Assembly: GCA_016867265.1 (NCBI GenBank)
Contig: VGJW01000001.1
Location: forward strand, 62,001 to 126,000
DNA from: Candidatus Tanganyikabacteria bacterium
GTDB taxonomy: Bacteria; Cyanobacteriota; Sericytochromatia; S15B-MN24; VGJW01
Reading direction: 5' to 3'
DNA: 64,000 nt
Positions 34,487 through 41,811 of this stretch are shown piece after piece. The stretch's first letter is position 1; the number at the start of each line of letters is the position of its first letter. Under the pieces are notes generated by a model. It made no database searches. It was not told where the DNA came from and saw nothing but the letters and a program-made list of their open reading frames with translations. A program made the position numbers and the translations under genes.

Positions 34487-35517
34487 TGGCCGTCGAGAAC
34501 ACTGCCCCCTCCGGCGCGCCCGATCCCGCGCTCCTCGTCGACGTGATGGGCCGCAAGACCCTGTGGTTCGGCATCTCGGCCGCCATGATGATCCCGGGCA
34601 TCATCGCCATCGTGATGTGCTTCTCGCGGTTCGGTGCCCCGGTCAAGCTGGGAATCGACTTCATGGGGGGCTCGCTCCTGCAACTGCGTTTCGACAAGGT
34701 GGTCTCCGTCGAGCAACTGCGTGAGGCGCTCGGGACCATCGACCTCGAGGGCCACAAGGTCGAGGGCGAAATCCAGGAGGTGCTGGAGACGGCACAACGG
34801 GCAGCCTCGGGAAGCGTGGATGGTTCTACGCTTATACTGCGCACTCGGACGCTGACCGCGACCGAGGTCGGCCAGATCAAGGCCGAACTTGCCAAGAAGC
34901 CCGGTCTGGGTGCTTTCGTGCCCGAGCGCATCGAGACGGTCGGCCCCAAGATTGGTGCCGAGCTGCTCCGAAACGCCATGTTGGCCCTTGTCGCGGGCAT
35001 TCTGGTCATTCTGGGCTACATCGCCGTTCGCTATCAGTTCGATTTCGCCATGTGCGCCATCGCGGCAATGGTCCATGACGTGGTCGTCATGCTTGGCTCG
35101 TTCGCGATTCTCAGTCTTACGCTGGGTGCCGAGGCGGATGGCCTCCTCGTGACGGCGTTGCTCACGGTCATGGGTTTCTCGGTCCACGACACTATCGTCA
35201 TCTTCGATCGCTTCCGCGAGAACCTTGGGCTGGCGCGCAAAGGCGACACTTTCGGGGACGTGGCCAACCGCAGCGTCAATCAGACCTTCGCCCGCTCGAT
35301 CAATACCAGCCTCACCGTGGTTCTGACGTTGATTCCGCTGGTTCTCTTCGGCGGCTCGAGCATCTTCTTCTTCTGTCTGTCGATGCTCATCGGCATCGTG
35401 TCGGGTACGTACAGCAGCATCTTCAATGCGGCGCCCCTGCTGGTGCTCTGGCGGGATCGCGCTGCTGCGAAGCAGCCGCCTGCCGGGCTGCCTCCGTCGG
35501 CACAGGCGACGGCCTGA
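34486..35517 (+). CDS. secF: Protein translocase subunit SecF
   Basis: The partner of SecD, 343 residues. Motifs are the D1 segment LGIDFMGGSLLQLRFDK, the membrane block IRYQFDFAMC (VHDVVVMLGSF) and FSVHDTIVIFDRFRENL, as expected for SecF. The start ATG is at 34486, overlapping the secD stop by one base. The C-terminal 20 residues are Pro/Ala-rich. Downstream is the rpsF leader. SecD and SecF are separate here, not fused. Confidence 0.95.
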   Translation: MAVENTAPSGAPDPALLVDVMGRKTLWFGISAAMMIPGIIAIVMCFSRFGAPVKLGIDFMGGSLLQLRFDKVVSVEQLREALGTIDLEGHKVEGEIQEVLETAQRAASGSVDGSTLILRTRTLTATEVGQIKAELAKKPGLGAFVPERIETVGPKIGAELLRNAMLALVAGILVILGYIAVRYQFDFAMCAIAAMVHDVVVMLGSFAILSLTLGAEADGLLVTALLTVMGFSVHDTIVIFDRFRENLGLARKGDTFGDVANRSVNQTFARSINTSLTVVLTLIPLVLFGGSSIFFFCLSMLIGIVSGTYSSIFNAAPLLVLWRDRAAAKQPPAGLPPSAQATA

Positions 35518-35626
35518 CGACGCGGGTCCCTCTTTCCCGAAGGGGCCTGACGTGGTACGCTGAAGCTTCATCCCTTTTGTTCGACCGCTGCAGGCGGCGG
35601 GCCGTTGTCCGTGTGGAGACATTGTC

Positions 35627-35962
35627 GTGACCAAGGCTTACGAGTCGATGTACATCGTCCGTCCCCAGCTCGAGGATGAGCAGGTGGATGCGGCCATGAA
35701 GCAGGTCGAGGACCTGATCGCCAAGTTCGGCGGTTCGGTCGTCCGCCACGAGAAGAAGGGCAAGCGTCGCTTGGCCTATGAAGTGAACGATCAGCGCGAA
35801 GGCACCTACTGCCTCGTCAACTTCGAGGGTGCGCAGCTCCTGCTTGACGAACTTCGTCGTCTGTTCGCCATTTCGGATGACTTCCTTCGGGCCATGATCC
35901 TGACGCAGGAAGAGGCCGGCCCCATCCAGACCAAGGCTGCTGCCGCGCCGGCCGAAGCCTAG
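35627..35962 (+). CDS. rpsF: 30S ribosomal protein S6
   Basis: This small-subunit protein has 111 residues, the ferredoxin-like fold YESMYIVRPQLEDEQVDAAM and the basic patch HEKKGKRRLAYEVNDQREGTYCLVNF. The start is GTG at 35627 with GGAG upstream. Upstream lies a 109-base leader after secF that includes potential stems, which in other bacteria can hold an S6:S18 autoregulatory element, though I cannot confirm it. The next gene is ssb. Unlike the usual rpsF-ssb-rpsR operon, no rpsR follows. Confidence 0.95.
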   Translation: MTKAYESMYIVRPQLEDEQVDAAMKQVEDLIAKFGGSVVRHEKKGKRRLAYEVNDQREGTYCLVNFEGAQLLLDELRRLFAISDDFLRAMILTQEEAGPIQTKAAAAPAEA

Positions 35963-35972
35963 GATCAGGCGC

Positions 35973-36434
35973 GTGTCGGTCAACCAGATTGTGCTTGTGG
36001 GTACGGTCGATACCGATGCCCAGGGCGTGCCCCATCGCGGTACCACCCCTACGGGCTATGACCTGACCCGGTTTCGCATGCGTGTGGCCAAGGCGGCGCG
36101 CAATGAGCAGGATGCCCCTCGCTTTGATGTCTTCTCCGTCGAGGCGGTCGGGCGTCAGGCTGAGGTGGCCGCGCAGTTGAAACCTGGGTCGGTCGTGGCC
36201 GTCGAAGGTCGCATGAAGACGTTCCGGGACGAGCAGAACGCGACCCGGATCTTCATCGAGGCTGCTGTTGTTCAGGCGATCGGCACCGGGATGGAGCCAG
36301 GGCTCCCTGCCTCCACGATGTCTTCCTATGATGTGGATCGCCCGGTCGCGCCCAAGTCATCCTCTCCGGCGTTTGAGGCGGACCCCTTGGGGGGCGGCGA
36401 GCCAGAGGACTTCGACGGTCCGTACCCCTTCTGA
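35973..36434 (+). CDS. ssb: Single-stranded DNA-binding protein
   Basis: A 153-residue SSB with an OB-fold N-terminal domain starting SVNQIVLVGTVDTDAQG, then RFRMRVAKAAR and VVAVEGRMK. The C-terminal tip DFDGPYPF is a divergent version of the acidic DDDIPF peptide that recruits repair and replication partners. Overall similarity to classical SSB is low, so the OB domain is divergent. The position between rpsF and pheS supports the assignment. The start is GTG at 35973, 11 bases after the rpsF stop. Confidence 0.85.
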   Translation: MSVNQIVLVGTVDTDAQGVPHRGTTPTGYDLTRFRMRVAKAARNEQDAPRFDVFSVEAVGRQAEVAAQLKPGSVVAVEGRMKTFRDEQNATRIFIEAAVVQAIGTGMEPGLPASTMSSYDVDRPVAPKSSSPAFEADPLGGGEPEDFDGPYPF

Positions 36435-36472
36435 GGCCCCCCCGCGGGCACGCCTGAAAACGGATTAGCCGG

Positions 36473-37504
36473 ATGACGACCGCTCAGGAAGCACTTGAGT
36501 CGATCGAGCGGGAAGCGCTTGATCGGCTTGCTACGTTGTCGACGACGGCCGGGCTAGAGGGTTGGTTGACCGAGTTTCTCGGCCGCGAGCGCGGGCGGGT
36601 CACGCAGGCCCTTAAGCTGATTCCGACCCTGCCCCCCGAAGCGCGCAAGCCATACGGGGGCGCTGTCAATCGGCTCAAGGTGGCGCTTGAGGCCGCCCAT
36701 GCGGAGAGAGGGGGCGTGCTTCGTGCGGCCGAGACGGCAGCACGTATCGAGGCTGAGGCGTTGGATGTCTCGATGCCTTCCATTGGTCGCTCGATGGGCC
36801 ATGCGCATGTCCTGTCCCAGGTACGTGACGAGTTGGTTGCCCTGTTCAAGAGCTTGGGCTACGGGCTTGCCGAGGGCCCGGAGGTCGAGGATGCGTGGCA
36901 CAACTTCTCGGCGCTCAATACGCCGGAGGATCATCCGGCCCGGGACCCCAAGGATACGTTCTACCTGCCGGACGGTCGCCTGCTTCGCACCCAGACCTCA
37001 TCGGTCCAGATTCGCCATATGGCGGCGGGCAAGCCGCCTTTCCGGATCATCGCGCCGGGTCGGGTTTACCGTCGCGACGCCGTGACTCCGCGCCACTACC
37101 CGATGTTTCACCAGCTCGAAGGCCTGCATGTGGCTGAGGGCATCACTTTTGCCCACCTCAAGGGCGTTCTTCAGGCTTTCGCCGAAGGGGTTTTTGGCTC
37201 GGGGACGCCCATGCGGTTGCGGCCCAGTTTCTTTCCCTTCACTGAACCGTCGGCCGAGATGGATGTGCGGTGCGTCTTCTGCGAGGGCGCGGGGTGTAGA
37301 ATCTGTTCCCATACGGGCTGGCTCGAGATATTGGGCTGCGGCATGGTGGATCCGGCGGTTCTCGAGGCCGTCGGTATCGATTCCGAGCGTTATTCGGGCT
37401 TCGCTTTCGGTCTTGGCGTGGAGCGCATCGCCATGCTTCGGCACCGGATTCCGGACATCCGCCTGCTTTGGGAGAACGATGCCCGTTTCTTGGCCCAGTT
37501 CTAG
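36473..37504 (+). CDS. pheS: Phenylalanyl-tRNA synthetase alpha subunit
   Basis: This class II aaRS alpha chain charges tRNA-Phe as an alpha2beta2 complex with PheT. The 343 residues start with a coiled-coil arm, then motif 2/3 elements: DTFYLPDGRLLRTQTSSVQIR, RVYRRDAVTPRHYPMFHQ, and the end GFAFGLGVERIAMLRHRIPDIR. A CxxC pair (VFCEGAGCRICSH) lies in the loop. It forms an operon with pheT (9-base gap) and sits after rpsF-ssb. The tRNA-Phe gene lies at 48.1 kb. Confidence 0.97.
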   Translation: MTTAQEALESIEREALDRLATLSTTAGLEGWLTEFLGRERGRVTQALKLIPTLPPEARKPYGGAVNRLKVALEAAHAERGGVLRAAETAARIEAEALDVSMPSIGRSMGHAHVLSQVRDELVALFKSLGYGLAEGPEVEDAWHNFSALNTPEDHPARDPKDTFYLPDGRLLRTQTSSVQIRHMAAGKPPFRIIAPGRVYRRDAVTPRHYPMFHQLEGLHVAEGITFAHLKGVLQAFAEGVFGSGTPMRLRPSFFPFTEPSAEMDVRCVFCEGAGCRICSHTGWLEILGCGMVDPAVLEAVGIDSERYSGFAFGLGVERIAMLRHRIPDIRLLWENDARFLAQF

Positions 37505-37513
37505 GAGAGTGCC

Positions 37514-39892
37514 GTGCGTCTGCCCTTGAATCTGCTGCGCGGCCGACTTGGAGGGACCTGGAGCCTTGGCGAGGTCAGCGCGACGCTTGCGCGGTCGCCT
37601 CTCGAACTCGAAGGCGTGGAGCGGTTTGCGCCAGGTATGGACCGGGTCATCACGGGACGTATCGTAGACGCTGCTGCCCATCCGGATGCGGACCGTCTCC
37701 GGGTCTGCTCGGTGGATGCCGGGGCTGCGGGTGCCTTGCAGATCGTCACGGCGGCAACCAACGTACAGGCCGGAGACATCGTGCCCGTCGCGCTCGACGG
37801 TGCTGTCTTGCCGACGAGCAAGGCCATCGCGGCCTCAAAGATGCGGGGCGTGATGTCCCAAGGCATGTTCTGCTCGCGCGAGGAGCTGGCGCTTGGGGAC
37901 GGCGTGGACGGCGTCTGGGTCCTGCCTTCGGAAACGGTGTTGGGCCTGCCCATCGCCGAAGCGATGGATTTGGGGGAGGTCGTGCTGGATCTTGCGGTGC
38001 CGGCCCATCGCGGTGATCTCTTGTCCGCCCACGGTGTAGCGCGCGAGTTGGCTGCGTTGGGCTTGGGGCATCTGGTCCCCTTGCCGTCCCCAGTGGCTTT
38101 CCCGGCTGGCGGACCGGCAGCGCCACAACTGACCGTCGCGCCTGAAGGTATCTGGCGCTATGCGGCCTGCGCCATCGAGGGCGTAAGCGTTCCCCCCTCT
38201 GCGCCTGATGTGGCGCGCGTCCTCGAGGCGGCTGGTCTCAGGGCCGTGGACGGCATCGTCGATGTCACCAACCTGATGCTGCTCGAATTCGGTCAGCCGA
38301 TGCATGTCTTTGACGCGCAGCACCTGCAGGGCGGGCGTATGCAGGTCCGTTCGGGCGTGGCAGGCGAGACGCTTGTTCTGCTCGATGGCCGCGAGGTGCA
38401 ACTGGATGAAGCGGACCTCGTGGTGGCGGATGCGGAAGGGCCAGTCGCCCTTGCCGGCGTGATGGGTGGTGAGGCGACGGCCGTGCAGGCGAGTACGACG
38501 GCGCTGCTGCTCGAGGTTGCCAGCTTCGAACCCGCCGCGGTCCGTGCGACGGCCCGGCGCCATCAGGTGAACTCCGAATCTGCCCAGCGTTTCTCGCGAG
38601 GCGTGGATGCAGATTCCATTCCGGCGCTGCTCGCCGAGGCCGTGCGGCGCATCGTGGACGTGGCCGGGGGCCGGGCCGGTCAGGCAGCGGATCTGGTTCC
38701 GGTTCCTGGCGCGATCGTTGCGCCCGTCGTCGCTTTCCGGCCGGCACGAGCCCGTGCATTGCTGGGCCTTGATGTTGCGGATCAGGGCCAACTCGCCGCT
38801 CTGGAGCGCATCGGTGCCAAGGTGGATGCCAAGGATGCGACTTGGCAGGTCACTCCCCCCGATTGGCGGCGTCTCGACCTGCAGCGTGAGGTGGACTTCG
38901 TCGAGGAAGTTGCCTTCCAGTGTGGTCTCGATGCCATACCAGCGATCCTGCCCCCGATGGTCCGGCTCGCGGGTGCCGGCAAGGCCGATGTCGCGGCGAC
39001 CTTGCGTGGCTGGGCCACGGCGGCCGGACTGGACGAGGTGGTCCTGCCCTCGCTCGTGGCGGCCCATCGGGATAATGTTTTCGTGTCCTGGCCTGCCGTT
39101 GCCGTTGCCGAGGCCATGGGCGAATTCCAGGTCCTGAGGCGCTCGCTCTGGCCGGGGTTGCTCGAGATTGCGACCCGCCGTCGTCGCGAAGGGGCGGAAC
39201 GGGCGATGTTCTTCGAGGTCGGGCAGGTTGCGTGGGTCGAGGATGGCGAGATTCGTGAGGAGCAGCGTTTCGCAGCCCTGATCGCCGGTGGCCTCGAGAC
39301 GGGGCCCTGGCTCCATGTCCCTCAGGCACTGCAGCCGGATGTCCGCTGGGGACAAGGGCTGCTCGAGTCCCTCTTGGCTTGTCTGGGCGTGGCCGGAACG
39401 GCCGGATGGCGGGCGGCGACTCTGCCCGGCCTGCAGCCCGGCCGGACGGCCGTCGGTGGGCCGTCCGGCTCCTGCGTGGCAGCAGAAGTGCATCCTGAAC
39501 TTCTCGAAAAGCTCGATCTAGCAGCCTGGGGGCGGGTTGTTCTGGTCGAAGTGCGGTTGCCTGCGCTTGCGGGTGAAAAGGGCCTACGGCATTTCCTGCC
39601 TTTCGACCGCTACCCGGTCGCACGTCGCGACCTCGCGGTCGTGGTGGCTTCGACGGTGACGGCGGCAGAGGTCGAGAGCGTCATTCGCGACGCAGGTGGA
39701 CAGGCCGTGCGGTCCGTGCGCTGCTTTGATCGCTATGCCGGGCCCGGGTTGCCCGATGGCTCGGTCAGCCTCGCGATGGCGCTGGACTTCGGGGCCGAGG
39801 ATCGGACACTGAAGGATGCCGAGATCGAGGTCCTCGAAGCTGGCTTGCTCGCTGAGCTCGAATTTCGACTCGGGGCGCGTCGACGCAGCTGA
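37514..39892 (+). CDS. pheT: Phenylalanyl-tRNA synthetase beta subunit
   Basis: The 792-residue beta chain has the EMAP-like tRNA-binding domain (HPDADRLRVCSVDAG, SKMRGVMSQGMFCSREELALGD), the B3/B4 editing domain (GIVDVTNLMLLEFGQPMHVFD), the B5 domain, a catalytic-like core and the C-terminal ferredoxin-fold anticodon-binding domain (FDRYPVARRDLAVVV). Length is normal. The start GTG at 37514 has AGGAG upstream. A perfect 6-bp hairpin follows its stop codon. Confidence 0.97.
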   Translation: MRLPLNLLRGRLGGTWSLGEVSATLARSPLELEGVERFAPGMDRVITGRIVDAAAHPDADRLRVCSVDAGAAGALQIVTAATNVQAGDIVPVALDGAVLPTSKAIAASKMRGVMSQGMFCSREELALGDGVDGVWVLPSETVLGLPIAEAMDLGEVVLDLAVPAHRGDLLSAHGVARELAALGLGHLVPLPSPVAFPAGGPAAPQLTVAPEGIWRYAACAIEGVSVPPSAPDVARVLEAAGLRAVDGIVDVTNLMLLEFGQPMHVFDAQHLQGGRMQVRSGVAGETLVLLDGREVQLDEADLVVADAEGPVALAGVMGGEATAVQASTTALLLEVASFEPAAVRATARRHQVNSESAQRFSRGVDADSIPALLAEAVRRIVDVAGGRAGQAADLVPVPGAIVAPVVAFRPARARALLGLDVADQGQLAALERIGAKVDAKDATWQVTPPDWRRLDLQREVDFVEEVAFQCGLDAIPAILPPMVRLAGAGKADVAATLRGWATAAGLDEVVLPSLVAAHRDNVFVSWPAVAVAEAMGEFQVLRRSLWPGLLEIATRRRREGAERAMFFEVGQVAWVEDGEIREEQRFAALIAGGLETGPWLHVPQALQPDVRWGQGLLESLLACLGVAGTAGWRAATLPGLQPGRTAVGGPSGSCVAAEVHPELLEKLDLAAWGRVVLVEVRLPALAGEKGLRHFLPFDRYPVARRDLAVVVASTVTAAEVESVIRDAGGQAVRSVRCFDRYAGPGLPDGSVSLAMALDFGAEDRTLKDAEIEVLEAGLLAELEFRLGARRRS

Positions 39893-39896
39893 CCCG

Positions 39897-39912
39897 CAGC
39901 CGTGGGCGGCTG
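39897..39912 (+). terminator. Hairpin after pheT
   Basis: CAGCCG, a 4-base loop and CGGCTG form a perfect 6-bp stem 5 bases after the pheT stop codon. No T-run follows, so termination may be weak or rho-dependent. Confidence 0.4.
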
Positions 39913-39936
39913 GCGTGAGAATCGTCGGGCCCCGGG

Positions 39937-39947
39937 TAACATAGCAT
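39937..39947 (+). promoter_or_regulatory. -10 region of the roadblock-protein gene
   Basis: Two overlapping boxes, TAACAT at 39937 and TAGCAT at 39942-39947, in the 107-base gap. Start near 39954 gives a leader of about 45 bases, with GAGGAA before ATG 40000. Confidence 0.5.
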
Positions 39948-39999
39948 GTCGTCCTGACCTTGTTCGGCCCGGTCGGAACGCGCTTCTCGAGGAACACGC

Positions 40000-41736
40000 A
40001 TGGCAAGGCAAAAGTCCAAAGCCGCCACGAAGGGCAAGGGTAAGGGCAAGTCCGGCAAGGCTCCCTCCGGTGGCCTCATGGGCTTCCTGGCACGCCTGTT
40101 GCCCGGGGGCAAGGGCAAGGCAAAGCCTGCCAAAGGCAAGAAGCGCAGGGACGCTGATGCGGCTTCGGTAGCGGAAGACGCCGGTTGGTCCGATGAGGAG
40201 ACCTCGCTGGCCGCAGAGGCGGGCTGGGATACCTCGGACAGCAGTTGGGGCGGTGAAGCGAACTGGGGTGATAGCGCAGATGCGTGGACCCCCGCTGGCG
40301 AAGGCGGGGGCGGTGCTCCTGCTGCGGATTGGGCCGATGCAGGTCCGATGGGGCAGGATTGGCTGAGTGGTTCGTCGGCCCCCACGGATGCGGCGCCGAC
40401 GGAGGCCCCTGCCGATGATGGCTGGGGAGCCTCGAGCAGTTGGGAGCAAGCGCCCGGACCAGCGCCTCAGATGGCGGTACCCGCGCCCGCCCCGGCCCCT
40501 CGGCAACCCGAGGATGCCGCTGCCTCGGATCCCAACAAGCTCTTTCCGGATGGCGTCGATGCCTCGCTGGACAGCCTGTTCGACAGCTTTGAGCCTCAGC
40601 CCGCAGCCGTAGCTGCCCAGCCTGAGGAACCGGTGTCGTCGCCGGCGGCGGACCTGATGGGCGAGTTCATGGGCATGTTGCCTGGCGCCGCGGACACCAC
40701 GTCGGTGGTCGCAGACGCTCCAGTCGTCGATGGCTGGCAAGATGCCGCGCCTGCGGCGGATGCGGATTGGCAGGCTCCCCCCGAAGCTGCCGACGGTGTC
40801 TGGCAAGCCCCTGCCGAAGGCACCGATGCTGGCTGGCAACCGCCTGCCGACGGTGGCTGGCAGGCCCCTGCCGAAGGTGCCGATGCCGGCTGGCAACCGC
40901 CTGCCGACGGTGGCTGGCAGGCCCCTGCCGAAGGTGCCGATGCTGGGTGGCAGCCGCCTGCCGACGGTGGCTGGCAAGCCCCTGCCGAAGGTGCCGATGC
41001 CGGCTGGCAACCGCCTGCCGACGGTGGCTGGCAAGCCCCTGCCGAAGGTGCCGATGCCGGCTGGCAGCCCCCTGCCGACGGTGGCTGGCAAGCTCCTGTC
41101 GCGGGTGCCGATGCCGGCTGGCAGGCCCCGGTCGCGCCGGAGGCCGCCTACTTGCCCCCGCTTGAGGCCGTGGTCCCCGAGGCACCGTTGCTCCCGCCTT
41201 CACCACCACCTGTCGCTCCCGAGCCCCCCAAGGCAGCGCTCGGAGTACCGGCGCCCCCGGCCGGAATACCCGAGCCTCCGCGCCCTGAAGGCCTTGTTTC
41301 CGTGGGCAAGATGCTCGTGGACCAGAATCAGCTCAAGAAGATCATCGACCGCGGCGAAGGTGGCGATGGCCGGACCCGCCTCATCACGTCGGCCCGGGGT
41401 GAGGAGCTGGACCAGATGCTCCAGCGCATCCAGGCGGTACGCGGTGCCTCAGGTGCCTTGATTGTCGGCCGTGATGGCCTCGTCATCTCGGCACAGCTCT
41501 CGTCGGACCATGACCGTGAGATGCTGGGGGCGATCGCATCCTCGATGTTCGCCAACCTCGAAGTCCAGGTCCGGAAGATGCAAGTCGGCAAGCTGGGCTG
41601 GGCGATGATGGATTGCAGCGAAGGTTCGCTGATGATTGTCGGGCTCGAGATCGGTGTCCTCGTCGTGCTTGCCGAGGGTGTTGCCGAACTGGACATCGGC
41701 GGGGTCTGGGAAGTCATCGCGACCCGCGACACTTGA
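40000..41736 (+). CDS. Roadblock/LC7 protein with Trp-rich disordered repeat region
   Basis: The 578-residue protein has three parts. Residues 1-50 are Lys/Gly-rich with a short hydrophobic helix (GLMGFLARLLPGG). Residues about 50-430 are low-complexity, acidic, and rich in Ala, Pro, Gly and Trp, including six 19-residue tandem repeats of the form DGGWQAPAEGADAGWQPPA. The C-terminal 110 residues form a roadblock/LC7 domain (ELDQMLQRIQAVRGASGALIV, with QVGKLGWAMMDCSEGSLMIVG), the fold found in MglB and other GTPase regulators. RBS GAGGAA precedes the ATG. It lies 75 bases upstream of pilB, so a role in pilus control or polarity is likely. No Ras-like GTPase (mglA) is beside it. Confidence 0.85.
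   Translation: MARQKSKAATKGKGKGKSGKAPSGGLMGFLARLLPGGKGKAKPAKGKKRRDADAASVAEDAGWSDEETSLAAEAGWDTSDSSWGGEANWGDSADAWTPAGEGGGGAPAADWADAGPMGQDWLSGSSAPTDAAPTEAPADDGWGASSSWEQAPGPAPQMAVPAPAPAPRQPEDAAASDPNKLFPDGVDASLDSLFDSFEPQPAAVAAQPEEPVSSPAADLMGEFMGMLPGAADTTSVVADAPVVDGWQDAAPAADADWQAPPEAADGVWQAPAEGTDAGWQPPADGGWQAPAEGADAGWQPPADGGWQAPAEGADAGWQPPADGGWQAPAEGADAGWQPPADGGWQAPAEGADAGWQPPADGGWQAPVAGADAGWQAPVAPEAAYLPPLEAVVPEAPLLPPSPPPVAPEPPKAALGVPAPPAGIPEPPRPEGLVSVGKMLVDQNQLKKIIDRGEGGDGRTRLITSARGEELDQMLQRIQAVRGASGALIVGRDGLVISAQLSSDHDREMLGAIASSMFANLEVQVRKMQVGKLGWAMMDCSEGSLMIVGLEIGVLVVLAEGVAELDIGGVWEVIATRDT
40792..41133 (+). repeat. Six tandem copies of a 57-bp repeat
   Basis: Copies start at 40792, 40849, 40906, 40963, 41020 and 41077, each 57 bases (19 codons), inside the roadblock gene. 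The four middle copies are nearly identical in DNA, the first and last diverge (GTC for GGC; VAG in place of AEG). Each unit has two Trp codons spaced 11 and 8 residues. Copy number may vary between strains by slippage or recombination. Confidence 0.95.
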
Positions 41737-41811
41737 GACAACGGGCTCCGGGCGGGTAAGTAACCTTTCAGGACCTTTTGCATGCGGTGCCGTTACGGAG
41801 GGTAGGACACC

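Noticed and set aside
35518-35626. S6:S18 autoregulatory RNA in the rpsF leader
   Set aside because: Small GC-rich stems can be drawn, but I cannot confirm the conserved bulge by eye. It is left as a test rather than a feature.
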